Shown here: in pieces, positions 1-7,800 of the stretch
Position numbering within the stretch: position 1 is the stretch's first letter
Layout: each line of letters begins with the position of its first letter
NCBI GenBank assembly: GCA_900545055.1
Contig: UQXP01000060.1
Location: 1-8,676 of the forward strand
From: an uncultured Collinsella sp.
GTDB lineage: Bacteria > Actinomycetota > Coriobacteriia > Coriobacteriales > Coriobacteriaceae
Length of the DNA: 8,676 bases
Direction: 5' to 3'
The notes under the pieces: model-generated
Databases searched by the model: none
Told to the model about the DNA's origin: nothing
Seen by the model: the letters and a program-made list of their open reading frames with translations, nothing else
Program-made: the position numbers and the translations under genes

Positions 1-182
1 GATTCTCGGTCCGCGAGCGTCGAGACGATCTCGAGAATCTCGTCGAGCGATACTCCCGTGATGTCAAAGCGGCCGCAAATCTCGGTTCGTGTCATGCCGC
101 TCTCGCCGGCGGCGTAGAGGGCCTCCATGATGTCGATGGCGCGCGAGAGTCTCTGCTCGCTGGTGAGTTTACGCACGGGCAT
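1..182 (-). CDS. WYL-type transcriptional regulator, N-terminal fragment (partial at window edge)
   Basis: An open frame starts at an ATG read leftwards from 182 and stays open to the window edge, giving about 60 residues that begin MPVRKLTSEQRLSRAIDIME. The segment GMTRTEICGRFDITGVSLDE has the look of a winged helix-turn-helix (roughly residues 29-50), as at the N-terminus of HTH-WYL regulators. The rest of the gene, including any WYL domain, lies outside the window. The start overlaps the last 14 bases of the preceding regulator gene, and an AAAGGA ribosome site lies inside the end of that gene, so the two are probably translationally coupled. Assignment to the WYL family relies mainly on this tandem context (inference); a different HTH regulator cannot be excluded. 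The reading frame itself is clear. Confidence 0.7.
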   Translation of the reverse strand, partial: MPVRKLTSEQRLSRAIDIMEALYAAGESGMTRTEICGRFDITGVSLDEILEIVSTLADRE

Positions 183-1191
183 ACTCGTGCACCGTCCTTT
201 CAATGAGGTGGTTCCACGCCTGCTTGAGCGATTTGGGGGCCATGGGCCTCATGCCGTCCATGGCGTGGGCCATGCAAAATGAGGCGGCGGCTTCAAGGTC
301 GCGCACGTCAACGGTCCAGATCCATCCCGCATCGGTGTGTGTGAGCTCACCTCGCCCGCGCGTGAGGCCGTTGATCATATCGATCTGCGTCTGAGGGGCG
401 AACGAGAACGTGGCTGCAACGGGCGGTCGGTCGGCGAAATCGAATTCAAAGAACAGATAGTCGTTGAGATTGAAGTCCGCAGGGATGGCGTAGGCCTTCG
501 AAGGACGCCATGCGCGAACGATACGGTCGCAGCGGAATGTCCTGATGTCGTCGGTGACATTGTCGAGGCCGCAGAAGTACGCCACGCCCTCGCGTTCGAA
601 CATGCCGTAGACACAGACGGTACGTTCTTTCTGCTCGCCGCGTCCGTTCTGATATAAAAATCGCAGCGCGCATCGCTCGGCAAAGGCGCTCCATACCGCA
701 TCGACGGTGGGAGAGCGGCGGATCGGTACTTCGTCCACCGTCGTCCTGCCGGTGAGGTAGGCAATTTTGGAGCGAATATCGGCAAGCGGCGCGGCAAAGG
801 TGGAAGAGCCGGCCGCTAGCGTCTGGTCGATGGCGTTGAGTAGGATATCGGCGTCGTCTGCGGTGATGAGGCCGCCTGCAGCAAACGTGTGCTCGCGGTC
901 GATTGTCCACGAGCTTTCCTCGGTCTCCTGCGCACCGGCGGGGCGAACCTCCTTGATTAAGATGCCACGCTCGAGCAGTTTGTCACGATCGCGCCGAAAC
1001 TTGCGCTTATCCGAGTCGATATTGCCCGAGCCATATCCCAGGTCAGAATCCAAGACGATCTGCTCGGTCGTCAGCGGTTCGGGGGAGCTGTTGAGCACAA
1101 AGAAAAGATTGAGGATGCGCTGAGCCGTTTTATCGAAACCGGGCTCCGAATTCCCCTTTTTAATTGTCGCGGTCGCGTCGCTTGCCGTCAT
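169..1191 (-). CDS. HTH-WYL domain transcriptional regulator (PafB/PafC-like)
   Basis: A 340-residue cytoplasmic DNA-binding regulator. Residues about 18-80 form a helix-turn-helix region (KTAQRILNLFFVLNSSPEPL, then the basic DKRKFRRDRDKLLERG), the usual opening of this family. Residues about 160-235 match a WYL domain: ALRFLYQNGRGEQKERTV, then GVAYF at the place of the name-giving W-Y-L, then RTFRCDRI with the arginines that bind ligand or nucleic acid in the family. Residues about 255-335 fit the C-terminal WCX extension. GAGGA precedes the ATG. The next gene starts inside its stop region, so the two form an operon. Tandem WYL proteins in actinobacteria include PafBC, activators of a DNA-damage response; whether this pair does the same is not visible here. 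Family call is firm, target genes unknown. Confidence 0.88.
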   Translation of the reverse strand: MTASDATATIKKGNSEPGFDKTAQRILNLFFVLNSSPEPLTTEQIVLDSDLGYGSGNIDSDKRKFRRDRDKLLERGILIKEVRPAGAQETEESSWTIDREHTFAAGGLITADDADILLNAIDQTLAAGSSTFAAPLADIRSKIAYLTGRTTVDEVPIRRSPTVDAVWSAFAERCALRFLYQNGRGEQKERTVCVYGMFEREGVAYFCGLDNVTDDIRTFRCDRIVRAWRPSKAYAIPADFNLNDYLFFEFDFADRPPVAATFSFAPQTQIDMINGLTRGRGELTHTDAGWIWTVDVRDLEAAASFCMAHAMDGMRPMAPKSLKQAWNHLIERTVHEYARA

Positions 1192-1250
1192 AGAGTCCTC
1201 GCATGAGAAGGTGGTTTGCTGCCATGATTTTAGTCCGATATGGAGATTAG

Positions 1251-1279
1251 GCTATATCCTTGTCCGCTCGAGGCGTTAA
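1251..1279 (-). promoter_or_regulatory. Candidate promoter of the WYL regulator operon
   Basis: On the minus strand TTAACG (plus 1274-1279) is followed after exactly 17 bases by TATAGC (plus 1251-1256). Each box matches four of six consensus positions. It would give an untranslated leader of about 50 bases before the ATG at 1191. Prediction by eye only. Confidence 0.4.
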
Positions 1280-1290
1280 GATGGCCCGAA

Positions 1291-1321
1291 TTCGGTCGTT
1301 TGCGCTCGCTCGGGGTATACT
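1291..1321 (+). promoter_or_regulatory. Weak candidate promoter of the M28-like operon
   Basis: TATACT at 1316-1321 is a good -10 box, but the best -35 (TTCGGT, 1291-1296) is poor and 19 bases away. A second AT-rich box, TATATA, lies at 1328-1333. One of these probably drives the plus-strand operon, because the preceding gene is divergent and cannot supply read-through. Confidence 0.27.
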
Positions 1322-1380
1322 TTCGACTATATACGGTTCTAATGTGCATGCATTGGGCCTATTTGTCGGATTATGGATGT

Positions 1381-1384
1381 GGAG
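1381..1384 (+). promoter_or_regulatory. Ribosome binding site that fixes the M28-like start
   Basis: GGAG sits five bases before the ATG at 1390. The frame is open back to an ATG at 1240, but the extra 50 residues (Cys, Trp and Tyr rich, no domain character) look like untranslated leader. The sequence starting MANTQNYINHLLQNTG reads as a normal N-terminus of the family. Confidence 0.55.
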
Positions 1385-1389
1385 CGCAC

Positions 1390-4300
1390 ATGGCGAACAC
1401 CCAGAACTATATTAACCACCTGCTGCAGAACACCGGCATTACGCCGGCATGCAGCGAAGAAGAGCGCTTGGCTGCCGAGGATATCGCTCAGATCTTCCGC
1501 AACCACGGCTTTGACCCCGAGGTTCAGGAGTTCAATGCCCCGGCGCCCAGTAGATTGGCATTTGCCGTTACCGGTATTCTTGCGTTTGCCGGCGCCCTGC
1601 TGATGGGCATCGGCGGCGGTATCGGCTTGGTCGGCACCTTGCTGGCCATTGTCGGCGCCGTTCTTTACGTGCTCGAGCGCACGGGCCACCCCGTGGTTTC
1701 GCGCCTGGGCAAGACGGGCGTGAGCCAAAATGTCATCGCCTACCACAAGGCCTCGGGCCCGCTCGCGTCTCCGCGCAACCGCCCGGTGGTCGTTGTCGCA
1801 CACTACGACTCTCCCCGTGCTGAGCTGCTCGCCCGCGAGCCCTATGCTTCGTATCGTGCGCTCATCGCCAAGCTGTTGCCCGTTGCCACGATTGCCCCTG
1901 CTGCCGTTGCCATCCTGCGTATCCTGCCGCTCCCCGGCGCGCTCAAGGTTCTGCTGTGGATTGTCGCGATCCTCGCTTCCCTCGTTGCACTTGCCAACGC
2001 GGCAAACATCATCTCTAACCGCCACGTTCTTCCCTATACGTCCGGCGCGGTGTGCAACAAGTCTTCTGTCGCCGCTATGCTCGGCGTTATGGACAACGTT
2101 GCTCCCTTCCAGGGCGAGAACGAGTTTCCCGACGATGTTCCGTTCGATACCTATTTTGGGGAGCAGAAACGTCGTGCCGAGGAAATGGCGCGCGCGGCGG
2201 CGGAGTATGCCGCGGCCCAGCAGCAAAACGACTACGGCAACACCATCGAGTACGAAGAGCCTACCTACGCCGAGGACGAGTTCGGTCAGCCGATTGCTCC
2301 CGACGCTCAAACCGAGCCCGAACAGGGCGAGGCTTTTGACGAGCAGATTGAGGGCTTTGAGGGTGCGTCTGCCGACGAGACGCTGATTGGCGCCATCGTG
2401 CCCGAGGATCAGAATCAGGCTGTCCAGGCCGAAGAGTTCAATGACGAGGTTCCCGCTGCTGAGCCGGCGGAGGAGCCTGCCGCGGCCGAGCCCGAGCCCA
2501 AGCTCTATCGCAACGCCGCCGGCAACATTCGCTTTGGTTCGGATGCCATCCGTGCACTCGGAATGCTTCCCGAGTCCTGCACGCTCGATTACGAGGAGGG
2601 CGAGGAGCCGACGTTTGAGCCCGAGCCTGCGCCCGTTGTCACTGCGGATGATGAGTCTGCCGCGGTTACCGCTGCCGTTGCCGAGCCCGAGGCGGTGTCC
2701 GCGATCGATCCCGCGGCAGGACTGGACATTTTGGCTCCCGCCGCGCCGGCGCAAGACGTTGCGGACGAGTCTGACGACGATTACGTTGAACAGCCGAGGC
2801 GCGTGTCTTACGAGAGCGATACTGATTTCTCTGCCGAGATTCCCGCGGCAACGCCCCATGCCGATATTGCATCCGCGTTCTCTTCGATTGGCGCCAGCGC
2901 TTCCAGCTTCTTTAAGGGTGCGCTTGCAAAGGGCAGGAAATTTGTCGACGATTTCGAGGAGAAGCGCGCTGCCGCACGCGAGGCTGCCGAGCAGGAGGCT
3001 ATCGCTCAGCAGCAGGCAGCCGAGGCGGCACGTGAGCTCGCGGCGCAAGAGTTCGAGCAGAACGAGGCTATGCAGTCCGTGCCCGTCGACGCCGCCGAAG
3101 CTACAACGTCCTTTGAGTCCCAGCAACCGACGTCCGCGGATGTTGTTGAGGCGACGACGTCTTTCGAGGCCCAGCAGCACGTCGATAGCACCATGTCGTT
3201 TGATGCCGCGAAGTTCGATTCCACGATAACGTTTGAAAAGCAAGGCACCGCGATTGCCGAGCCCCTTCCTGTTTCCGATGAACAGGGCGACGCGGTGGAC
3301 GATGACGAGCCTATTGATGCTGCCGAAATCCAAGATGCCGCCGAGGACGAGCCCGTCGAGGCCAACTCTGACGAAGAACAATACGCGGCAGCCGAGCAAG
3401 ATGAGTCGACCGAGGCCGAGCAGGAGGAAGTGCCTGCGGTTTCCGAGGCTCCCGAGACAGATGAGTCGAGGCCTTACTCCACGCAGATTTTCACCATGCC
3501 GACCCCGAGTGGTTCCGGTGCCACGGTTGCCGATGTCGCTCCCACCCAGGACGAAACGGTCGATTCCCTTATGGCCCAGATTTCCTCCCAGGCATCACCG
3601 CGTCCGCAGATGAATGTTCCCGATCCGGCGTCGGCACCGTCGCCTGCGCCCTCTTCGTCTCCGCTGGCTTCGGTCCCCGATCCGTCGCTGCCGTCGATGA
3701 AGCAGGCAAACGTTGCGTCTCGCACGTCGCTGTTCGACCTTCCCGATCCCTCTGCCCAGGTCAACGACCCCTTTGCTACTGCCCAGGGTCCCGAACCCAC
3801 ATCGGCACCCGTTGCGCCTCCTATGCCCGTTGCGTCGGGCGCGCAGCCGATCGAGACCATTTCGGCTCCCGCCCCGGCGGCACCCAAGTCTCGTAAGCGC
3901 GGCCTGGGTGGCCTGTTCGGCCGTAAAAAGAAAAACGAGCAGGACAGCATGAGTGACTGGCTGGGCGTCGAAGACGATTACGATGCCAAGAAGTCCGGCC
4001 GCGGTATCGGTTCGTGGGATAACTTCGAGGACGATAACGATGGCTGGAAGGGCGGCGCTACGTCTTCCGATGGCGCTTCTTCCGAAGATATGCTCTCGGC
4101 TGTCGCCTCTATGGGCGATGATGAGCTGCTCGGTCACGATATCTGGTTTGTGGCAACGGGCGCCTCGGATTGTGATGGCGCCGGCATGAAGGCCTTCTTG
4201 GCTTCGCACCGCGATAAGCTCCGCGGCGTATTCTTCATCAATCTTGAATCCGTCGGCGCCGGTAGGCTTTCGGTGGTGACGGTTGAGGGCGAACAGCAGC

Positions 4301-4566
4301 TGCTCAAGGGCGATCGCCGCATCATGAACCTGGTCAGCAAGGTGTGCAAGTCGTTCCATGTCGATTGTGGCGCGCTCGAGATGCCCTATGCCAAGACCGA
4401 TGCCTATGCCGCGCTCGAGGCGAGCCGCCGAGCCCTCACCATCGCCGGCGTGGACGGCATGCGTCTGGCTTGCGCTCGTACCGAGGACGACCTGCCCCAC
4501 AATGTCAACCCGACGAACATTGCCACGGTATCCGAGGTCGTGACCGAGGTTATCCGCCGTTCGTAG
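1390..4566 (+). CDS. Membrane-embedded M28-like peptidase with giant acidic insert, altered metal site
   Basis: A 1058-residue protein. Residues 1-50 resemble the N-terminal helices of M28 zinc aminopeptidases. Two membrane segments follow (about 56-96), then VVVVAHYDSPR with the first zinc ligand pair H138/D140, two more membrane segments (about 160-210), then SGAVCNKSSVAAMLG (from 218). Canonical relatives read GANDN here, so the bridging Asp is C222. After about 670 acidic low-complexity residues the fold resumes at HDIWFVATGASDCDGAGMKAF, where the usual Glu-Glu is S926-D927. Then INLESVGAG (E953 instead of Asp), KTDAYAAL (1002-1009) and LPHNVNP (H1037). Layout and flanking motifs support M28 ancestry; the changed ligands leave activity in doubt. 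Basic residues after the second membrane segment suggest the domain faces the cytoplasm (inference). The 72-residue gene downstream probably shares its transcript. Substrate unknown. Confidence 0.82.
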   Translation: MANTQNYINHLLQNTGITPACSEEERLAAEDIAQIFRNHGFDPEVQEFNAPAPSRLAFAVTGILAFAGALLMGIGGGIGLVGTLLAIVGAVLYVLERTGHPVVSRLGKTGVSQNVIAYHKASGPLASPRNRPVVVVAHYDSPRAELLAREPYASYRALIAKLLPVATIAPAAVAILRILPLPGALKVLLWIVAILASLVALANAANIISNRHVLPYTSGAVCNKSSVAAMLGVMDNVAPFQGENEFPDDVPFDTYFGEQKRRAEEMARAAAEYAAAQQQNDYGNTIEYEEPTYAEDEFGQPIAPDAQTEPEQGEAFDEQIEGFEGASADETLIGAIVPEDQNQAVQAEEFNDEVPAAEPAEEPAAAEPEPKLYRNAAGNIRFGSDAIRALGMLPESCTLDYEEGEEPTFEPEPAPVVTADDESAAVTAAVAEPEAVSAIDPAAGLDILAPAAPAQDVADESDDDYVEQPRRVSYESDTDFSAEIPAATPHADIASAFSSIGASASSFFKGALAKGRKFVDDFEEKRAAAREAAEQEAIAQQQAAEAARELAAQEFEQNEAMQSVPVDAAEATTSFESQQPTSADVVEATTSFEAQQHVDSTMSFDAAKFDSTITFEKQGTAIAEPLPVSDEQGDAVDDDEPIDAAEIQDAAEDEPVEANSDEEQYAAAEQDESTEAEQEEVPAVSEAPETDESRPYSTQIFTMPTPSGSGATVADVAPTQDETVDSLMAQISSQASPRPQMNVPDPASAPSPAPSSSPLASVPDPSLPSMKQANVASRTSLFDLPDPSAQVNDPFATAQGPEPTSAPVAPPMPVASGAQPIETISAPAPAAPKSRKRGLGGLFGRKKKNEQDSMSDWLGVEDDYDAKKSGRGIGSWDNFEDDNDGWKGGATSSDGASSEDMLSAVASMGDDELLGHDIWFVATGASDCDGAGMKAFLASHRDKLRGVFFINLESVGAGRLSVVTVEGEQQLLKGDRRIMNLVSKVCKSFHVDCGALEMPYAKTDAYAALEASRRALTIAGVDGMRLACARTEDDLPHNVNPTNIATVSEVVTEVIRRS
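2110..4110 (+). other. Low-complexity acidic insert inside the M28-like protein
   Basis: Codes for about residues 241-907, which have no counterpart in ordinary M28 enzymes. Seen in order: an Ala/Glu/Gln helix-like stretch (EQKRRAEEMARAAAEYAAAQ); Glu/Pro/Ala-rich sequence; a less acidic patch (LYRNAAGNIRFGSDAIRALG, around 2500-2560) that may be a short folded or binding element; a coiled-coil-like segment around 2920-3075 (FVDDFEEKRAAAREAAEQEA onward); four copies of a Thr/Ser-Phe motif; a Pro/Ser-rich linker (about 3570-3880); and a basic patch RKRGLGGLFGRKKKN (residues 835-849) followed by Asp-rich sequence. The reading frame is uninterrupted and codons stay GC-biased at the third position, so this is coding sequence. 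Probably disordered and a platform for partners. Confidence 0.7.
3097..3237 (+). repeat. Four-copy peptide motif [ED][AS]T-x-[ST]F[ED] in the insert
   Basis: Residues 570-576 EATTSFE, 587-593 EATTSFE, 599-605 DSTMSFD and 610-616 DSTITFE, spaced 17, 12 and 11 residues. The first two are identical in protein but use different codons (aca acg tcc ttt against acg acg tct ttc), so the peptide rather than the DNA is conserved. Each has one or more threonines in an acidic setting with a Phe, which looks like a short linear binding or phosphorylation motif (inference). Confidence 0.6.
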
Positions 4567-4576
4567 ACGGAGCTCT

Positions 4577-4582
4577 AAGGAG
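4577..4582 (+). promoter_or_regulatory. Strong ribosome binding site before a GTG start
   Basis: AAGGAG lies five bases before GTG 4588 and supports this non-ATG start of the small membrane protein. It is just past the stop of the preceding gene (4566), so the second gene has its own efficient initiation site within the shared transcript. Confidence 0.75.
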
Positions 4583-4587
4583 TCAAC

Positions 4588-4806
4588 GTGTTTTCGTATA
4601 TTAAGCGCCATTGGCCTGTCTACGTGATTTTGACCTTGATTGCCATTGCGTTAGGATTTGGGGCTGCCTACATCGTGGGTGCGAAGGGCTCGACCCCCGC
4701 CTCCGCAATCAGCGAAGAGGTGGAGCAAGAACAGAGTGCGGGTGCCGATGGGATTCCTGAGTCCGAGCAGGCAATCGTTGATGGTGGATCTTCGTCTGCA
4801 GAGTAG
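4588..4806 (+). CDS. Small single-pass membrane protein, unknown function
   Basis: A 72-residue protein with a GTG start supported by a strong AAGGAG site. The N-terminus MFSYIKRHWP is basic, followed by one hydrophobic segment (VYVILTLIAIALGFGAAYIV, residues 11-30) and then an acidic, Ser/Glu/Ala-rich tail (EEVEQEQSAGADGIPESEQA onward). The charge pattern predicts an inside N-terminus and an outside tail. There is no Cys lipobox and no sorting signal. It starts 21 bases after the M28-like gene and ends before the operon terminator, so co-expression and perhaps partnership with that protein are likely (inference). I do not recognise a family. The length, start site and composition make it a convincing real gene. 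Confidence 0.75.
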   Translation: MFSYIKRHWPVYVILTLIAIALGFGAAYIVGAKGSTPASAISEEVEQEQSAGADGIPESEQAIVDGGSSSAE

Positions 4807-4830
4807 ATACGGCGATTTACATGATTGAAA

Positions 4831-4865
4831 GCGGGCGAGCCAGTCCCCTGGCTCGCCCGCTTTTT
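4831..4865 (+). terminator. Rho-independent terminator of the M28-like operon
   Basis: A perfect 13-bp inverted repeat (4831-4843 with 4848-4860), GC-rich, with a four-base loop TCCC, followed by TTTTT. It starts 25 bases after the stop of the small membrane protein gene. In the opposite direction the stem is followed only by TTTC, so it could also slow transcripts of the convergent adhesin gene, which ends at 4873, but less efficiently. Confidence 0.93.
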
Positions 4866-4872
4866 CATCGCG

Positions 4873-7800
4873 CTAGCGCTTCTTTGGGATCGACCTAAGG
4901 CGAGCGAACCATAGGGCTGCGGCACCCGAGGTCAGGAGCGCGGTGATGCAAGCGGCGATGGGAACTGATCCTGTTGCCGGTAGGTCCTGCGGTAGGGTAC
5001 AGCGTTGAATGACGCTGTCCTCGTCATGCGACTCAAGTTTATCGCCGCCACCGTTGCGGCAAAGATCGACGCGTGCGCTGTTGGTGAGTGCGGTTTGGGG
5101 CGTATAAGCCGACGTTGCCTGCATGTGTACGACTGCGCCCCGAGCGTCTGTGCCAAGGATTGCTCTGGCATCGTCAAGGTCGTCGTGCTCATCTTTGAGA
5201 TCATCGCGGGTCCAAGAATCCGCATCGCTTCGAGTCGTAAAGTCGGCGGCTACCGCACCGTATTCAATGCGAATGCCCGTTACGACGGTATTGGACGCAA
5301 GGTCGAGTTCTTTCGCCTCGAGTGTGGTGGATTCCGTGGTCGAGACATCCGCCTTCCAGAGGTGCCAGCCGTCGTAATCGACGAGGCGGCAATCCTCACC
5401 CAGACTTTCCCTTACTTCGTCGGACTCAAGCCAAGGATTTTCGTGCCCATCGTCAAGTGTCGCGTTTGCCGGCTCATCGACGTCTGTCGAGTCCAACGGC
5501 GTCGTGCGATACCACACGTTGCACAGACCATTGAGGTCGCCGATGGCGACGGGGGTTTCGATTGAGACGAATCTCGCCGTATCGTCCTCGGCGCACTCAA
5601 GATCATCGGTAATTGTGAACTCATCAACCCAGGTAGTTGAATCGTTTCGAGCGTCGATGGTATAGGAGAAAAGCCCATCCGTATTGGTTTGCATCGCGGC
5701 ACGGTTTTTACCATCGCCGTTAGCCAACAGGCCCTTTTCGATAGGTTGGACAAGTTCCTGACGCTTGTCGACCTGCCCCTTGATCTCGATGGGCGCATCC
5801 TTCATCGCGACGGATTGGACTTCTCCCGTATCCTTTATTTCAAACGTTATCTCCTCGGCAAGGTCATAGGTCCGCGGAGACATCATTTCGCGCAACGAGT
5901 AGGTGCCGGGTGCAAGATGTTCGACGCGGTGCGGCTTGTCGGATGAGGTCCAGGAGTCTATTTCGGTTTTATCGGGACCATATAAGGTGAGCTGTGCGCC
6001 TTCCACTTCCTGCTCACCGCTTGCATCGACCTTGGAGATATCAACCTTGGTGTAATCGTCGGATACGTTAAGCCGTGCTTCTACAACGGGTGTTTTCTGG
6101 TCGGCATAAGTAAGGTCGACAATATGGGTTGTCTGATCGAGCAAGAAGCCTGCCGGCGCTTGAGTCTCGACAACCTCGTAGCGTGCGGTGCCAGATCCCA
6201 GTGGGAGGTTGTCCGCGCGTGCTTCTCCAGTTTCATCCGTCGTGACGGTCGCGACGGTCTCACCGTCGAGCGCGGCAATGCTACCGTCGGGGCGCACGAT
6301 ATCACCCGAGGCACGGATCTCAAAGACGGAGCCCGCGAGGCTGCTGCCGTCTATGGCATCGGTTTTAACGATCCTGATGTTTCCGGTCGCGGCGTGGTCA
6401 TAATACGAGGCGATTGCAACGGGCGTTAGGTTCATGTCGGCGGGTATGTTTACCTCGATCTCTTCGCCGACAAGATAGGGCTCTTTGGCCGAGGTTTCGC
6501 GTACATAATAGGTGCCCGGCATGAGCGATTCGGGCAGTGTGACGGTGCCGGTCGCGTCAGTCGTAAAGGTGTCCATTACGTTATGTGCTGGATACCAGCA
6601 AGTTTGTGAGACAGGTTTGTGATTGCTGTCGAGGAGTTGGAAGGTGAATCCGGCTAGGGGAACAGAAGCGCCTGTTTGGGCATCGCGTTTTACAATCTGG
6701 AGATGCGTCGACAGCGCGTGGTTGTCCACGATATATTGAAGCTCGGCGCCGTCGGAAATCTGATTGGCCCCGACGGTCCATTCCCCTGCACGTTTAAAAC
6801 CCTCGGGGACGGTTTCCGGAACCTCGCGAACCGTGTAGCCGGCACGGTCGTATGGGACGGCTCCGTGGACACCGGCGGGTCGCTTGCCTGTGCCGAACCA
6901 TGCTTCGGGCTGATCTTCGGTGGAGGCAAAGCCATAGATGTTTGTGGTCAGTGTGCCAACAACCTGCTGAGAGCTGTTGCTGACAACCTCAAAGACAACA
7001 CCACCCGCCGGCTGCTCCAGGCCGGATTGGTCGCTATTGCCGTAATCCTTGAATTTGGAAATCTCAAGGTTAAACGCAATGGGGATATCGGAAACGCGAG
7101 ATTCGATCTCGACCACGCCTGAATCGCCGAGTTGGTCGGCTCCAACGGTGTAAGACCAACTGTCACCGGAGGGCAAATAGCCCTCGGGCGCCTTCGATTC
7201 ATAGATGGTAAAGGTTCCCAGGGGGACATCGGTGAGGGTAGCTCGACCGCTTTCATCGGTCCTGAGAGTTTGTGTCCATCCAGGGGTTGATTGCGATACG
7301 CACACGAATTCTGCTCCTGCGAGCGAAGCTCCAACTTGGGGGCCTGCATTCGTTGCGGCGTCGAGCTTTACAATGCGCAAGGTAATGGTGCCGGGTTGTT
7401 CATCAATGGTGACGTATCCGCCGTTATTCGTCGTGGTAAAGGCAATGCGATCGTGCAGGGGGATATAACCAGCTGGCGCTGTTGTCTCAACTAGGTAGTA
7501 TGCCGTGTTGGGTAGAAGTGTTGCTTGCGCTCGACCGTTGCTGTCCATCTTGATGGTGCCGACACGCGCGCCGCTGGCGCTCTCAAAAATATCGAATGTT
7601 GCCCCGGTAAACTGATAGGTATTGTTTCCGCTGGTAATAACGGTGTCAGCAGACTGCTTTTGGAAGGAAACAGAGACCGCCGGCAGTACATAGAGCATGT
7701 CTTGACGTTTGCTGCCGCCCGATACGGCCCCTAGATAGCGTCGCGCGCGGTGCGGAGCGGCTTTGATGCTTCCTGATTTTGCGCTGTCGTGGAGCCACCG

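Noticed and set aside
1240..1389. N-terminal extension of the M28-like protein from an upstream ATG
   Set aside because: The 50 extra residues do not look like protein of this family and overlap the likely promoter boxes. ATG 1390 has GGAG at good spacing.
1339..3399. Long minus-strand open frame (686 codons) opposite the M28-like gene
   Set aside because: Its product is a monotonous Leu/Gly/Arg-rich sequence, typical of the antisense of GC-biased codons. It has no domain, and the plus-strand frame carries clear M28 motifs.
3595..4611. Minus-strand open frame of 338 codons opposite the 3' part of the M28-like gene
   Set aside because: Arg/Gly/His-rich shadow translation without recognisable domains; it overlaps conserved peptidase motifs on the other strand.
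5005..5565. Plus-strand open frame of 186 codons opposite the adhesin gene
   Set aside because: Shadow of the adhesin C-terminal domain; no ribosome site or domain evidence outweighs the LPXTG protein on the minus strand.
6676..7122. Plus-strand open frame of 148 codons opposite the SpaA array
   Set aside because: It lies entirely inside the repeat domains of the adhesin on the other strand and has no family resemblance.
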